DNA of 64,000 bases from Lysobacter sp. BMK333-48F3 (GTDB lineage: Bacteria > Pseudomonadota > Gammaproteobacteria > Xanthomonadales > Xanthomonadaceae). The stretch is taken from positions 4,697,394 to 4,761,393 of the forward strand of contig NZ_JAIHOO010000001.1 of assembly GCF_019733395.1 (NCBI RefSeq), given 5' to 3'. The position numbers were made by a program, and so were the translations under genes. This document shows positions 42,092-54,012 of the stretch, piece by piece. The notes below the pieces were generated by a model. That model saw only the letters and a program-made list of their open reading frames with translations. It was not told the DNA's origin and searched no databases. Positions within the stretch are counted from its first letter, which is position 1. Each line of letters opens with the position of its first letter.

Positions 42092-44158
42092 ATGAACGAA
42101 CAAGTCCATCTCGGAGCACAGCGCCGCCAGAGTGCGGTCGCCGGTCTAGACGCCGCCGGCCTGCGCGCAGCGATGCTCGAATCCTTCGTCAAACTCTCCC
42201 CGCAACATGCGATCCGCAGTCCGATCATGGCGGTGGTGCTGCTCGGCACCGTGCTGTCGGCGCTGATCACGATCTTCGTCCCGGGCCACCTCGTCTTCGG
42301 CGCCGCGGTCACCGCGATCCTGTTCGTGACCGTGCTGTTCGCCAACTTCGCCGAAGCCGTCGCCGAAGCGCGCGGCCGCGGCCAGGCCGCTTCGCTGCGT
42401 GCGGCGCGGCGCGACCTGGTCGCGCGCAAGCTCGACACCGTCGGCCGCAACGAAAGCCGGGTGGCGGCGTCGACGCTCAAGCCCGGCGACCGGGTGATCG
42501 TCTCGGCCGGCGAGCTGATCCCGGCCGACGGCGAGATCGTGAGGGGCCTGGCTACGATCAACGAATCGGCGGTCACCGGCGAGTCCGCGCCGGTGCTGCG
42601 CGAGGCGGGCACCGACCGTTCCGGCGTCATCGGCGGCACCAAGGTGCTGTCCGACGAGATCGTGATCGAGGTCAGCGCCGAGCCCGGCCACAGCTTCCTC
42701 GACCGCATGATCGCCCTGGTCGAGGGCGCCAACCGGCAGAAGACCCCGAACGAAATCGCTCTGACCATGCTGCTGGCGGCGATGACCCTGACCTTCCTGA
42801 TCGTGGTCGCGACCCTGCCGCTGTTCGCCGGCTTCGTCGGCGCCAAGCTCGACCCGCTGCTGCTGATCGCGCTGCTGGTGTGCCTGATTCCGACCACCAT
42901 CGGCGGCCTGCTGCCGGCGATCGGCATCGCCGGCATGAACCGCGCGCTGTCGGCCAACGTGCTGGCGAAGTCCGGCAAAGCGGTGGAAGTGGCCGGCGAC
43001 GTCGACGTGCTGCTGCTCGACAAGACCGGCACCATCACCCACGGCGACCGCCAGGCCACCGCCTTCCATCCGCTGGCCGGCATCGAGCGTTCGCAGTTGC
43101 GCGACGCCGCCCTGCTGGCCTCGCTCGCCGACCCGACCCCGGAAGGCAAGTCGATCGTGCGCCTGGCGCGCGAGCAACACAGCGCGGTGCCAGAACCCGA
43201 GCGCGCCGACTACCTCCAGTTCACCGCGCAGACCCGCATGTCCGGCGTCGACCTGCCGCAGGACTACGAGGGCGGCGCACGCTCGATCCGCAAGGGCGCA
43301 GGCGATGCGATCGGCAACCATGTGCGCTCGCTCGGCGGCGAAGTCACCCCCGAACTGGCGGCGCGCATCGAGCAGGTCGCGCGCGGCGGCGCCACCCCGC
43401 TGGTGGTCGCCGAGGGCCGCTACGTGCTCGGCGTGGTCGAGCTGTCGGACGTGGTCAAGCACGGGGTCAAGGAGCGCTTCGCCCGGCTGCGGGCGATGGG
43501 CGTGCGCACGGTGATGATCACCGGCGACAACCCGCTCACCGCCGCGGCGATCGCCGCCGAAGCCGGCGTCGACGACTACATCGCCGAAGCCCGGCCCGAG
43601 GACAAGCTGGCGCGGATCCGCGCCGAGCAGGCCGGCGGCCGGCTGGTGGCGATGGTCGGCGACGGCACCAACGACGCCCCGGCGCTGGCCCAGGCCGACG
43701 TCGGCCTGGCGATGAACTCCGGCACCCAGGCCGCCAAGGAAGCCGGCAACATGGTCGACCTGGATTCGGACCCGGCCAAGTTGCTGGCGGTGGTCGAGGT
43801 CGGCAAGCAGCAGTTGATCACCCGCGGTGCGCTGACCACGTTCTCGCTGGCCAACGACGTGTCCAAGTACTTCGCCATCCTGCCGGCGCTGTTCGCCGCC
43901 GCCATCCCGCAAATGGCCGCGCTCAACGTCATGCAGCTGTCCAGCCCGACCAACGCGGTGCTGGCGGCGCTGATCTTCAACGCCGTCATCATCCCGGCGC
44001 TGATCCCGTTGGCCCTGGCCGGGGTGCGCTTCAAGCCGGCGACCGCAGTGGCCCTTCTGCGCCGGAACATGCTGGTCTACGGCCTCGGCGGCGTGTTGTT
44101 GCCGTTCGTGGCGATCAAGCTCATCGACATGGCGCTGGCCGCGGTCGTCCGGTTCTGA
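42092..44158 (+). CDS. kdpB: Potassium-transporting ATPase ATP-binding subunit B
   Basis: A 688-residue P-type ATPase energising KdpA. Its motifs are complete: VTGESAPV (actuator), [13 protein letters not shown] with the phosphorylated Asp, [10 protein letters not shown] in the N domain, and [22 protein letters not shown] in the P domain. The N-domain and hydrophobic segments are of normal length. It starts 11 bp after kdpA with GAGGAAAAG as ribosome-binding site. Confidence 0.98.
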   Translation: MNEQVHLGAQRRQSAVAGLDAAGLRAAMLESFVKLSPQHAIRSPIMAVVLLGTVLSALITIFVPGHLVFGAAVTAILFVTVLFANFAEAVAEARGRGQAASLRAARRDLVARKLDTVGRNESRVAASTLKPGDRVIVSAGELIPADGEIVRGLATINESAVTGESAPVLREAGTDRSGVIGGTKVLSDEIVIEVSAEPGHSFLDRMIALVEGANRQKTPNEIALTMLLAAMTLTFLIVVATLPLFAGFVGAKLDPLLLIALLVCLIPTTIGGLLPAIGIAGMNRALSANVLAKSGKAVEVAGDVDVLLLDKTGTITHGDRQATAFHPLAGIERSQLRDAALLASLADPTPEGKSIVRLAREQHSAVPEPERADYLQFTAQTRMSGVDLPQDYEGGARSIRKGAGDAIGNHVRSLGGEVTPELAARIEQVARGGATPLVVAEGRYVLGVVELSDVVKHGVKERFARLRAMGVRTVMITGDNPLTAAAIAAEAGVDDYIAEARPEDKLARIRAEQAGGRLVAMVGDGTNDAPALAQADVGLAMNSGTQAAKEAGNMVDLDSDPAKLLAVVEVGKQQLITRGALTTFSLANDVSKYFAILPALFAAAIPQMAALNVMQLSSPTNAVLAALIFNAVIIPALIPLALAGVRFKPATAVALLRRNMLVYGLGGVLLPFVAIKLIDMALAAVVRF

Positions 44159-44168
44159 ACGCCTCAAG

Positions 44169-44194
44169 CCCCTCTCCCGTTGGCGGGAGAGGGG
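44169..44194. repeat. CCCCTCTCCC/GGGAGAGGGG hairpin
   Basis: The arms CCCCTCTCCCG and CGGGAGAGGGG with loop TTGG form a perfect 11-bp stem in the 79-bp kdpB/kdpC gap. The TTGGGGTGAGGGC tail is part of a hairpin seen widely in proteobacterial intergenic regions. It may modulate kdpC expression. Confidence 0.6.
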
Positions 44195-44237
44195 TTGGGG
44201 TGAGGGCCGCGCCCTCGCAACATCAAGGAACACTCGA

Positions 44238-44843
44238 ATGAACGCACAACCCACCCTTCACGTCATCGACGACCGCGCCTCCCTGCGCGCCCCGCTGCTG
44301 TTCGCCGTGGTTTCGCTGCTCGGCTTCGGCTTCGCCTACTCGCTGGTCGGCACCGCCATCGGCCGCGCCGCGTTCCCGTCGCAGGCGACCGGTTCGATCG
44401 TCGAGCGCGACGGCCGCGCCGTCGGCTCGGCCCTGGTCGCCCAGCCCTTCGTCGACGCACGCTACTTCCAGCCGCGCCCGTCGGCGGCCAAGTACGACCC
44501 GATGGCCGCCTCCGGCAGCAACCAGGCGCGCAGCAATCCGGACCTGCGCAAGCGTCTGGCCGAAGAAACCGCCACGATCGCCGCACGCGAAGGCGTGCTG
44601 GCGGAGAAAGTCCCGGCCGAGCTGGCCACGCAGTCCGGCGGCGGGCTGGACCCGCACATCTCCCCGGCCTCGGCCGAGGTCCAGGCCATGCGCGTGGCCC
44701 AGGCGCGCGGACTCAGCCTGTCGGCGATGGATGCGCTGATCGCCCAGCACACCGAAGGCCCGCAGTTCGGACTGCTCGGCGAGCCGCGGGTCAACGTATT
44801 GCAGCTCAACCTGGCCTTGGATGCGGCGCAGGCGGCGCGCTGA
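44238..44843 (+). CDS. kdpC: Potassium-transporting ATPase subunit C
   Basis: A 201-residue protein with one N-terminal membrane segment (APLLFAVVSLLGFGFAYSLVGTAIG) and a periplasmic domain, stabilising the Kdp complex. Family motifs include ARYFQPRPSAAKYDPMAASGSNQARSNPDL and GGGLDPHISPASAEVQ, and the C-terminus RVNVLQLNLALD. It begins after AAGGAACACTCG. Confidence 0.97.
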   Translation: MNAQPTLHVIDDRASLRAPLLFAVVSLLGFGFAYSLVGTAIGRAAFPSQATGSIVERDGRAVGSALVAQPFVDARYFQPRPSAAKYDPMAASGSNQARSNPDLRKRLAEETATIAAREGVLAEKVPAELATQSGGGLDPHISPASAEVQAMRVAQARGLSLSAMDALIAQHTEGPQFGLLGEPRVNVLQLNLALDAAQAAR

Positions 44844-44859
44844 GGGAGCAAAGGCAAAT

Positions 44860-45213
44860 CCCCCCTCCCCCCCTTTTTCAAAGGGGGGAATGCTTCGGGC
44901 GGATGCTGCAGGGTTTGAAGTACGCCGCTCCTGCCGTTGCCTCAATGAAAACGGAGGGAATGCTTCGGGCGGATGCTGGGGGATTTGAGGCACGCCGCTC
45001 CGGCCTTTGCCTCATTGAAAGGAGGGAACGCTTCGGGCGGATGCTGCGGGATCTGAAGCGCACCGCTCCGGCCGTTGCCTCATTGAAAGGAGGGAACGCT
45101 TCGGGCGACTGCTGCGGGATCTGAAGCGCACCGCCCCGGCCGTTGCCCCCTTTGAAAAAGGGGGCGGCGCTCGCGCAGCGGGCGCGGGGGATTTGCTGTT
45201 GCTGTTGCTGTTG
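44860..45213. repeat. Four tandem 68-70-bp repeats between kdpC and kdpD
   Basis: This fills most of the 458-bp kdpC/kdpD gap. Four units begin GGAATGCTTCGGGC or GGAACGCTTCGGGC at 44887, 44957, 45025 and 45093, and each ends near CCGTTGCCTCATTGAAAGG. The block is bracketed by CCCCCTTTTTCAAAGGGGGG (44870-44888) and CCCCCTTTGAAAAAGGGGGC (about 45147-45166), and ends in a TTGCTG run (45192-45213). The bracketing motif also occurs at 17390 and 17557. No gene seen. Confidence 0.75.
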
Positions 45214-45301
45214 CTGTCGCCTCCCACGCCCCAAGCAACGCCCCGAACCGCGCTCCCCATCCAACTACACACTCCTCACTCGCCCGGCGCACAATCTCCC
45301 C

Positions 45302-48019
45302 ATGAGCGACCCCCGCAGCGCCCAAGCCGATGCCCTGATGGGCGAACTGCAGCGCCAGGGCGCCGGTCGGCTGACCATCTTTCTCGGCGCCGCGCCCGGC
45401 GTCGGCAAGACCTACGCCATGCTCGGCCGCGCGCGCGAACTGCAGCGGCGCGGCAGCGATGTCGCGGTCGGCGTGGTCGAGACCCACGGCCGCGCCGAAA
45501 CCGCCGCCCTGCTCGACGGCCTCGACCTGCTGCCGCGCAAGCGCATCGACTACCAGGGACGCACCCTGGAGGAACTCGACCTCGACGCCGTGCTGGCGCG
45601 CCGCCCGCAGTTGGCGCTGATCGACGAACTCGCCCATCGCAACGCCCCGGGCAGCCGTCACGAGCGGCGCTGGCAGGACGTGCTGGAGCTGCTCGACGCC
45701 GGCATCGACGTCTACACCACGGTCAACATCCAGCATCTGGAAAGCCTCAACGACGTGGTCCACCGGATCACCGGCGTGCGCGTCAGCGAAACCGTGCCCG
45801 ATGCGCTGTTCGACCGCCTGCGCGACATCGTCCTGGTCGACCTGCCGCCGCGCGAGCTGATCGAGCGCCTGCAGCAGGGCAAGGTCTACGTGCCCGAGCA
45901 GGCCGCGCACGCGCTGCAGGCGTTCTTCTCGCCGTCCAACCTCACCGCCTTGCGCGAGCTGGCGATGCAGACCGCCGCCGACCGGGTCGACAGCGACCTG
46001 CGCGAGGCGCAGACCGCGCGCGGCCTGCCCGGCCTGCCCTTGCGGCGCGCGGTGATGGTCGCGGTCGACGGCCTGGGCCAATCCGAATACCTGGTGCGCG
46101 TGGCCCGGCGTCTGGCCGAACGCCGCGACGCGCCCTGGCTGGCGGTCACGGTGCAGACCGGCGGCGCGCCCGATGCCCAGCGCCAGGGCGAACTCGACCG
46201 CGCCTTCGCCCTGGCCCGCCGGCTCGGCGGCGAGGCGGTGGTCCTGCACGGCAACAGCATCGTCGACGCCCTGCTCGACCATGCCGAACGCTCCGGCGTA
46301 TCGACGATAGTCCTGGGCCGCACCCGCGAACGGCCGCTGGCGCGGATGGTCAACCGCACCCTGACCCAGCAGCTGATCCAGCGCGGCGCCCACTACGAGC
46401 TGACCATCGTCAGCACCCCCGAGGCGCGCGCCCGCGCGCGCCGTTCGCTGCGCGACAGCGGCAGCCGCCTGCGCGGCCTGCTCAGCCGCAGCGACGCCGC
46501 CTTGGCGGTAATCGCCAGCGCCGCGGCGACCGCGCTGGCCGCGGTGGCCGAACGCTGGATCGGCCTGGACGACCTGTCGCTGGTGTTCATCGTCGCGGTG
46601 GTGATGGTGGCCGCGCGCACCCGCATGACCGCGGCCGTGCTCGCCTCGGCCCTGTGCTTCCTCGCCTACAACTTCTTCTTCATCGAACCGCGCTACACCT
46701 TGCTGATCGGCGCCAGCCAAGGCGTGACCACGGTGACCCTGTTCCTGGTCGCGGCCCTGGTCGCCGGACGCCTGGCGTCCAAGCTGCGCATGCAGGTGCT
46801 GGCGCTGCGCGCGGCCAATGCCCACGCCACCGAGCTGCAGACCCTCGGCCGCGAGCTGGCCACCGCCGCGGACGCGGGCCAGGTGGTGCGCGCCGGCAAG
46901 CGCGCGCTCAAGCGCTCGCTCGGCGCCGAGGTGTTCGTCTACGTCGGCGCCGCGCCGCTGGCCGGACCGGACCTGCCCGAACTCAGCGACAAGGACCGCG
47001 CCGCCGCCGACTGGGCGCTCAAGCATCGCCAGCCCGCCGGCCGCTACACCGACACCCTGGCCGGCTCGGACTGGTGGCTGCTGCCGCTGAGCGGCGACGC
47101 CGGCAAGCCGGGCGCCGGCCTGGTCGGATTGCGTTTCGCGCCCTCGTTGACCCGGCTCGGGCCGGAACAGCGCCGGCTCGCCGAAGCCATGACCGACGAC
47201 ATCGCCCAGGCGGTGCTGCGCACCCGCCTGGTCGCCGACCTGGAGGACTCGCGGGTCAGCGGCGAGACCGAGCGCCTGCGCTCGGCCCTGCTGTCCTCGG
47301 TCTCGCACGACCTGCGCTCGCCGTTGGCCTCGATCATCGGCGCCGCCAGCAGCCTGGATCACTACGCCGAGGCGATGCCGCGCGAAGACCGCCATGCCCT
47401 GCTCGATACGATCCGCATCGAAGGCGAGCGGCTGGACCGCTACATCCAGAACCTGCTCGACATGACCCGGCTCGGCCACGGCGGCCTGGCCCTCAACCGC
47501 GACTGGATCGGGGTCGACGAACTGATCGGCTCGGCGGTCTCGCGCCTGCAACGCTACCAGCCCACGGCACGCTTCGAACTGCGCATCGAACCCGGCCTGG
47601 GGCCGATCTGGGTGCATCCGGCGCTGATCGAACAAGCGCTGTTCAACGTGTTGGAAAACGCGGTCAAGTTCTCCCCGCCCGACGCGCCGGTAACGGTGGA
47701 CGCGCGCCGCATCGACGGCGAACCCGGCGGCCCCGACCGGCTGCTGCGCATCGACGTCAGCGACCGCGGCCCCGGCATTCCCGAGGACGAGCGGGCGCGG
47801 ATTTTCGACATGTTCTACAGCGTCGAGCGCGGCGACCGCGGCCGCCAGGGCACCGGCCTGGGCCTGGCGATCTGCCAGGGCATGATCGGCGCGCACGGCG
47901 GCAGCGTGGTCGCCCTGCCCGGCCAGACCGACGCCCAGGGTCGCCGCGGCACCACGATCCGCATTACCCTGCCGCCCATCGAACCCGAACCCAAGGCCGC
48001 CCCCGCCCCCGCGCCATGA
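45302..48019 (+). CDS. kdpD: Sensor histidine kinase KdpD
   Basis: A 905-residue sensor of K+ limitation or ionic stress. The N-terminal KdpD domain has Walker A GAAPGVGKTYAML (about 28-40) and LIDELAHRNAPG, followed by a Usp-like domain (about 240-370). Four membrane spans lie at about 395-495, then a GAF-like region. The HisKA motif is SSVSHDLRSPLASI (His about 675), and the HATPase domain has NVLENAVKFS, DRGPGIPEDE and GTGLGLAICQG. It follows the porin-kdpFABC set on the same strand. It is separated from kdpC by 458 bp of repeats, so it may have its own promoter. Confidence 0.96.
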   Translation: MSDPRSAQADALMGELQRQGAGRLTIFLGAAPGVGKTYAMLGRARELQRRGSDVAVGVVETHGRAETAALLDGLDLLPRKRIDYQGRTLEELDLDAVLARRPQLALIDELAHRNAPGSRHERRWQDVLELLDAGIDVYTTVNIQHLESLNDVVHRITGVRVSETVPDALFDRLRDIVLVDLPPRELIERLQQGKVYVPEQAAHALQAFFSPSNLTALRELAMQTAADRVDSDLREAQTARGLPGLPLRRAVMVAVDGLGQSEYLVRVARRLAERRDAPWLAVTVQTGGAPDAQRQGELDRAFALARRLGGEAVVLHGNSIVDALLDHAERSGVSTIVLGRTRERPLARMVNRTLTQQLIQRGAHYELTIVSTPEARARARRSLRDSGSRLRGLLSRSDAALAVIASAAATALAAVAERWIGLDDLSLVFIVAVVMVAARTRMTAAVLASALCFLAYNFFFIEPRYTLLIGASQGVTTVTLFLVAALVAGRLASKLRMQVLALRAANAHATELQTLGRELATAADAGQVVRAGKRALKRSLGAEVFVYVGAAPLAGPDLPELSDKDRAAADWALKHRQPAGRYTDTLAGSDWWLLPLSGDAGKPGAGLVGLRFAPSLTRLGPEQRRLAEAMTDDIAQAVLRTRLVADLEDSRVSGETERLRSALLSSVSHDLRSPLASIIGAASSLDHYAEAMPREDRHALLDTIRIEGERLDRYIQNLLDMTRLGHGGLALNRDWIGVDELIGSAVSRLQRYQPTARFELRIEPGLGPIWVHPALIEQALFNVLENAVKFSPPDAPVTVDARRIDGEPGGPDRLLRIDVSDRGPGIPEDERARIFDMFYSVERGDRGRQGTGLGLAICQGMIGAHGGSVVALPGQTDAQGRRGTTIRITLPPIEPEPKAAPAPAP

Positions 48020-48735
48020 CCGAGGACCACGCCTCCCATTCCGCCGCCGCGCCCGCGCGCGTGCTGGTGATCGACGACGAACCGCAGATCCGCAAGTTCC
48101 TCGACATCGCCCTGCGCGCGCAAGGCCATGCGGTGGAACTGGCGGACAGCGGCAACGCCGGCCTGGAAAGCCTGGCCACGCGCGGCGCCGACCTGGTGAT
48201 CCTCGACCTCGGCCTGCCCGACCGCGACGGCCACGACGTGCTGCGCGAACTGCGCCAATGGTCCGGCGTGCCGGTGATCCTGCTGACCGTGCGCTCCAGC
48301 GAGGCGGAGAAGGTCGCCGCACTCGACGGCGGCGCCAACGACTACGTGACCAAACCGTTCGGCGTGCAGGAGCTGATGGCGCGCGTACGCGCCCTGTTGC
48401 GCGCGCACGGCGCCCAGGGCGAGGCCCTGCCGGTGTTCGACGACGGCCGCCTGCGCATCGACCTGGCCCGGCGCGAAGTGCATCTGCACGGCGAACCGGT
48501 GACGCTGGCGCGCAAGGAGTACGCCCTGCTGGCGCTGCTGTTCCAGCACGCCGGGCGCGTGGTCACCCAGCCGCAGTTGCTGCGCGAACTGTGGGGACCG
48601 ACCCACCAGGAAGACACCCACTACCTGCGCATCCTGGTCGGCAAGCTGCGCCACAAACTCGGCGACGACGCCGCCGCGCCGCGCTACATCGCCACCGAAC
48701 CCGGCGTCGGCCTGCGCTTCATCGACAAGCGCTGA
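48016..48735 (+). CDS. kdpE: Response regulator KdpE
   Basis: A 239-residue OmpR-type regulator of kdpFABC. The receiver has VLVIDDEPQIRKFL, the phospho-acceptor Asp about 64 (VILDLGLPDRDG), LLTVRSS and KPFGVQEL. The winged-helix domain ends in HYLRILVGKLRHKLGD and GVGLRF. Its ATG overlaps the kdpD TGA (ATGA), so translation is coupled. Confidence 0.96.
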   Translation: MTEDHASHSAAAPARVLVIDDEPQIRKFLDIALRAQGHAVELADSGNAGLESLATRGADLVILDLGLPDRDGHDVLRELRQWSGVPVILLTVRSSEAEKVAALDGGANDYVTKPFGVQELMARVRALLRAHGAQGEALPVFDDGRLRIDLARREVHLHGEPVTLARKEYALLALLFQHAGRVVTQPQLLRELWGPTHQEDTHYLRILVGKLRHKLGDDAAAPRYIATEPGVGLRFIDKR

Positions 48736-48756
48736 GCCACCCAACGCCACCACCTC

Positions 48757-49110
48757 TTGTAGGAGCGGCGCAAGCCGCGACAGCCGAAGCGGTGTACGCA
48801 AGCGCAAACATCCGAAGCCCGGTTGCCGGATGGCCGGACGGATTTCCAGGACCAACCGACGCAGCGGCGCCCCCCTTGTAGGAGCGGCGTAAGCCGCGAC
48901 AACCGCAGCGGTGCACGCAAGCGCAAGCATCCGAAGCCCGATGGCCGGATGGCCGGACGGATTTCCAGGATCAACCGACGCAGCGCCGCCCCCCTTTGTA
49001 GGAGCGGCGTAAGCCGCGACAGCCGCAGCGGTGTACGCAAGCGCAAACATCCGAAGCCCGGGTGGTCGGATGGCCGAACGGATTTCCAGGATCAACCGAT
49101 TGTCCGGCCT
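48757..49110 (-). repeat. Three tandem 120-bp units each headed by a REP
   Basis: Gap 48736-49209 after kdpE. Three units start with TTGTAGGAGCGGCG at 48757, 48876 and 48996 (119-120 bp apart) and share AAGCCGCGACA, GCGGTGTACGCAAGCGCAA, CATCCGAAGCCC and GGATTTCCAGGA. After the third unit a degenerate long REP lies at about 49141-49192. No CRISPR features: the whole unit is repeated and there are no unique spacers. Confidence 0.8.
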
Positions 49111-49209
49111 TCGGCGGCCACGCTTGCGTACACCGCTGCGGTGGGTCACCGCTTATGGCCGAAGGACTCCCGTGGAACACCGCTCCTACGGCAAGCGGCT
49201 TGCGCGCGC

Positions 49210-49557
49210 TCAACCGCGCTTGGCGCGGAACTGGGCGTACAGCTTCGGCGGCGGCGCCTCGAAATAACGCAGCAGCGCCGGGCACAGCCAGCCTTCCATG
49301 CCGATCGACTCGCTGCGGTACCAGTTGCCGCTGAGGTCGGCGCGCAGCCATTCCAGTTCGAGCTGGAAGCCGGGAAACGGCTGCGCCGAGAACAACAGGG
49401 TGAAGCCGTCCTGCGCACCTTCGATGCTCGCGACCATGCGATCGATGATGTCGTCGGCACCGGACACGAACGGCTCCTGGCTCAGGCCGACCGCGGCGTC
49501 GTCGAACACCCACATGCCGTGGGCCTGGTAAGGATGGATGGCGACGATGGCGTTCAT
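49210..49557 (-). CDS. Conserved hypothetical protein (resembles DUF6717)
   Basis: A 115-residue soluble protein without a signal peptide. MNAIVAIHPYQAHGMWVFDD, then VGLSQEPFVSGADDIIDRMV and LLFSAQPFPGFQLELEW are strongly patterned and recall the DUF6717 family, which I name from memory only. The C-terminus YFEAPPPKLYAQFRAKRG is basic. Function unknown. The ATG at 49557 is preferred because the conserved text begins there. It is isolated between repeats and a tRNA gene. Confidence 0.7.
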   Translation of the reverse strand: MNAIVAIHPYQAHGMWVFDDAAVGLSQEPFVSGADDIIDRMVASIEGAQDGFTLLFSAQPFPGFQLELEWLRADLSGNWYRSESIGMEGWLCPALLRYFEAPPPKLYAQFRAKRG

Positions 49558-49667
49558 GATGAGTTCCCGCGCTGAACCGGAATCGGCAGGCCTGCCTCTC
49601 GGGGTCGCGCCGGTCGCATCGCCCGCGGGCGCAACGATACGCTGCGTTGGCGCGACGGACAAAGAAA

Positions 49668-49695
49668 AACCCGGCAATCTCGCGATTGCCGGGTT
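49668..49695 (-). terminator. Terminator of downstream tRNA-Arg copy
   Basis: Arms AACCCGGCAATC and GATTGCCGGGTT with loop TCGC; on the minus strand a TTTTTC run follows. It stands 7 bp past the 3' end of the tRNA. Confidence 0.85.
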
Positions 49696-49702
49696 CGAAA
49701 AG

Positions 49703-49779
49703 TGGCGCGCCCGGAAGGATTCGAACCTCCGACCCCCAAGTTCGTAGCCTGGTGCTCTATCCAGCTGAGCTACGGGCGC
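49703..49779 (-). tRNA. tRNA-Arg (anticodon ACG), copy 2
   Basis: A 77-nt tRNA: acceptor GCGCCCG/CGGGCGC, D-arm AGCTCAGCTGGATAGAGC, anticodon stem CCAGG/CTTGG with loop CTACGAA (ACG at 34-36; A34 is normally edited to inosine in this species), T-loop GAGGTTCGAATCCTTC, and encoded CCA. Identical to the copy at 50496-50572. Confidence 0.95.
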
Positions 49780-50457
49780 CCTAAGGCGGAGGATTATGCC
49801 GCGGAATTCGCGCGACGGGAAGCGCTGTTCGCGAATGCGCGCCAACGCCCCGCGCAACGCCAGGATGCGCACGGTCCGCTTCGCCGAGTCGGAGAGCATG
49901 GCGCGCGCACGTACGCCTCGGGCATCAGGCCTTGTTGCCGCACGCAATCGCAGCGCCCTTCTTGTCGCAGCGGCGTCCCACGGGATTCCTCCGGTCATGA
50001 GCCGCGACCACCGTGGCGGTGTACGCGAGCGGTCGACCGAAACTTGGCCTCATGACACGCAGCCCGAGCGCCCGGCCGACCTGATGTGGCACCAGCAGGC
50101 GCCCCTGTAGCAACGGCGTCCCACGGGACTTCCTCCGGTCACGAGCCACGACCACACGTGGCGGTGTACGCGAGCGTTCGACCGGAAAGCCCGGACCAGT
50201 GGCGCGCGCCCCTCCGCGCCCGACCTGCCGGGCTTAGAGAGTTGCGCTGTCGTGCGTCGCTGCGGCGGTCGCGGCTGACGCCGCTCCTACAGGGGAAAGG
50301 ACGACGGATCGATAACCGCGGCGGCGAATCGAATCGGGACGGGTCGAATCGGACCGAACCGGACCGAACCGAACCGAACTCGGCGAATCCCCAGGCCGGA
50401 TAAACCCGCTGGCCGATTCGGGAATCCGGAATCGGAAACAGAATCGGAATAAAAGAA
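49780..50457. other. Gene-free interval between the two tRNA-Arg genes
   Basis: It contains two reversed long REP relatives (about 49965-50009 and 50105-50150: AGCGGCGTCCCACGGGATTC...), followed each time by GTGGCGGTGTACGCGAGCG. There is one short REP (50267-50291), and a run of ACCGAACCGG-type pentamers (about 50327-50385). No credible gene is visible; open frames here are GC-rich artefacts. Confidence 0.6.
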
Positions 50458-50487
50458 AAAGCCGGCAATCTCGCGATTGCCGGCTTT
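50458..50487 (-). terminator. Terminator of upstream tRNA-Arg copy
   Basis: Arms AAAGCCGGCAATC and GATTGCCGGCTTT with loop TCGC; TTTTCTTTT follows on the minus strand. It is a near copy of the hairpin at 49668, so the duplicated segment includes the terminator. Confidence 0.85.
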
Positions 50488-50495
50488 CCTGATAA

Positions 50496-50572
50496 TGGCG
50501 CGCCCGGAAGGATTCGAACCTCCGACCCCCAAGTTCGTAGCCTGGTGCTCTATCCAGCTGAGCTACGGGCGC
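50496..50572 (-). tRNA. tRNA-Arg (anticodon ACG), copy 1
   Basis: The 77-nt sequence is identical to the copy at 49703-49779, including encoded CCA. It lies 126 bp downstream of tRNA-Ser. Confidence 0.95.
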
Positions 50573-50668
50573 TTAGTTGAAAAATTATGACGGACGAACC
50601 GCTTTCCGTCAACACTCTTCGAACTTCTTGCCGACTCGACCGTGTCGCGCTGGACGGGCCGGCAAATA

Positions 50669-50689
50669 AAAGCCGCCGAAGGCGGCTTT
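50669..50689 (-). terminator. Terminator after tRNA-Ser
   Basis: Arms AAAGCCGCC and GGCGGCTTT with loop GAA, with TTTATTT following on the minus strand. It would separate tRNA-Ser from tRNA-Arg. Confidence 0.8.
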
Positions 50690-50698
50690 CGGTACAAC

Positions 50699-50791
50699 TG
50701 GCGGAGAGTGAGGGATTCGAACCCTCGATAGAGCTTTTGACCCTATACTCCCTTAGCAGGGGAGCCCCTTCAGCCTCTCGGGCAACTCTCC
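50699..50791 (-). tRNA. tRNA-Ser (anticodon GCT)
   Basis: A 93-nt class II tRNA: acceptor GGAGAGT/ACTCTCC, anticodon stem CTCCC/GGGAG with loop CTGCTAA (GCT, reading AGC/AGU), a long variable arm (TATAGGGTCAAAAGCTCTATC) and encoded CCA. The csrA-tRNA-Ser-tRNA-Arg order is common in gammaproteobacteria. Confidence 0.95.
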
Positions 50792-50866
50792 GCATCGATG
50801 AAGCAATGCGGGCGGGAAGCATAACGGCTCACCCAGTCCACGGCAACGTCTTGCGGCGATTTTTTT

Positions 50867-51070
50867 TTAACCGCCGCTGTTTTTGCCCGAATCGTCCGAC
50901 GCGTCCTCGCCGCGCTGAATGCGCTGATAGATTTCCTCGCGATGGACCGCGACATCTTTGGGTGCGGTAATACCGATGCGCACCTGGTTACCCTTGACGC
51001 CGAGCACGGTGACCGTCACCGAGTCGCCGATCATCAGGGTTTCGCCGACGCGACGCGTCAGGATCAGCAT
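50867..51070 (-). CDS. csrA: Global post-transcriptional regulator CsrA/RsmA
   Basis: A 67-residue dimeric RNA-binding protein that represses or stabilises mRNAs by binding A(N)GGA in hairpin loops. The sequence starts [16 protein letters not shown] and contains [28 protein letters not shown], with Arg44 in the usual place (VHREE). A Ser/Asp/Gly tail ([14 protein letters not shown]) follows, as in other Xanthomonads. GAGGAGGTTTTC supplies the ribosome-binding site. It follows alaS, as in E. coli. The AGGGAT-loop repeats at 5455, 12855, 22876, 59112 and 59657 would be candidate RNA partners. Confidence 0.97.
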   Translation of the reverse strand: MLILTRRVGETLMIGDSVTVTVLGVKGNQVRIGITAPKDVAVHREEIYQRIQRGEDASDDSGKNSGG

Positions 51071-51214
51071 TGAAAACCTCCTCGAGCCGGCACCGCGGTG
51101 CCGGCGTTGGCATTCTTTTCCACTAGGACGAATGCTTCAATTTGTACACAAACGTGAACCATCTTAGCGACCGGCCAAACATGGTCGCAAGCGATAGGGA
51201 TCACTGTTCGCCGT

Positions 51215-53848
<2,634 letters not shown>

Positions 53849-54012
53849 GCCTGGGATAATCGCCTGGTCGGGAGCGCGGCGCTCGACCGAACCCATGCCA
53901 CCATCTATGGAGGCATCGACTGGAACAGGCAACCCGGGGACCCGAAAGCCGGTAAGCCTAGCAGGCTGCGGGCCCTAATGCGCAAGGGTTCGACACAAAA
54001 GTGTCCGGGCGT

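Noticed and set aside
45080-48322. A 1080-codon minus-strand frame opposite kdpD
   Set aside because: kdpD is complete with all domain motifs on the plus strand; the antisense frame has no recognisable domain.
48757-49110. Possible CRISPR array
   Set aside because: The complete 120-bp unit is repeated, there are no unique spacers of constant length, and no cas genes are nearby.
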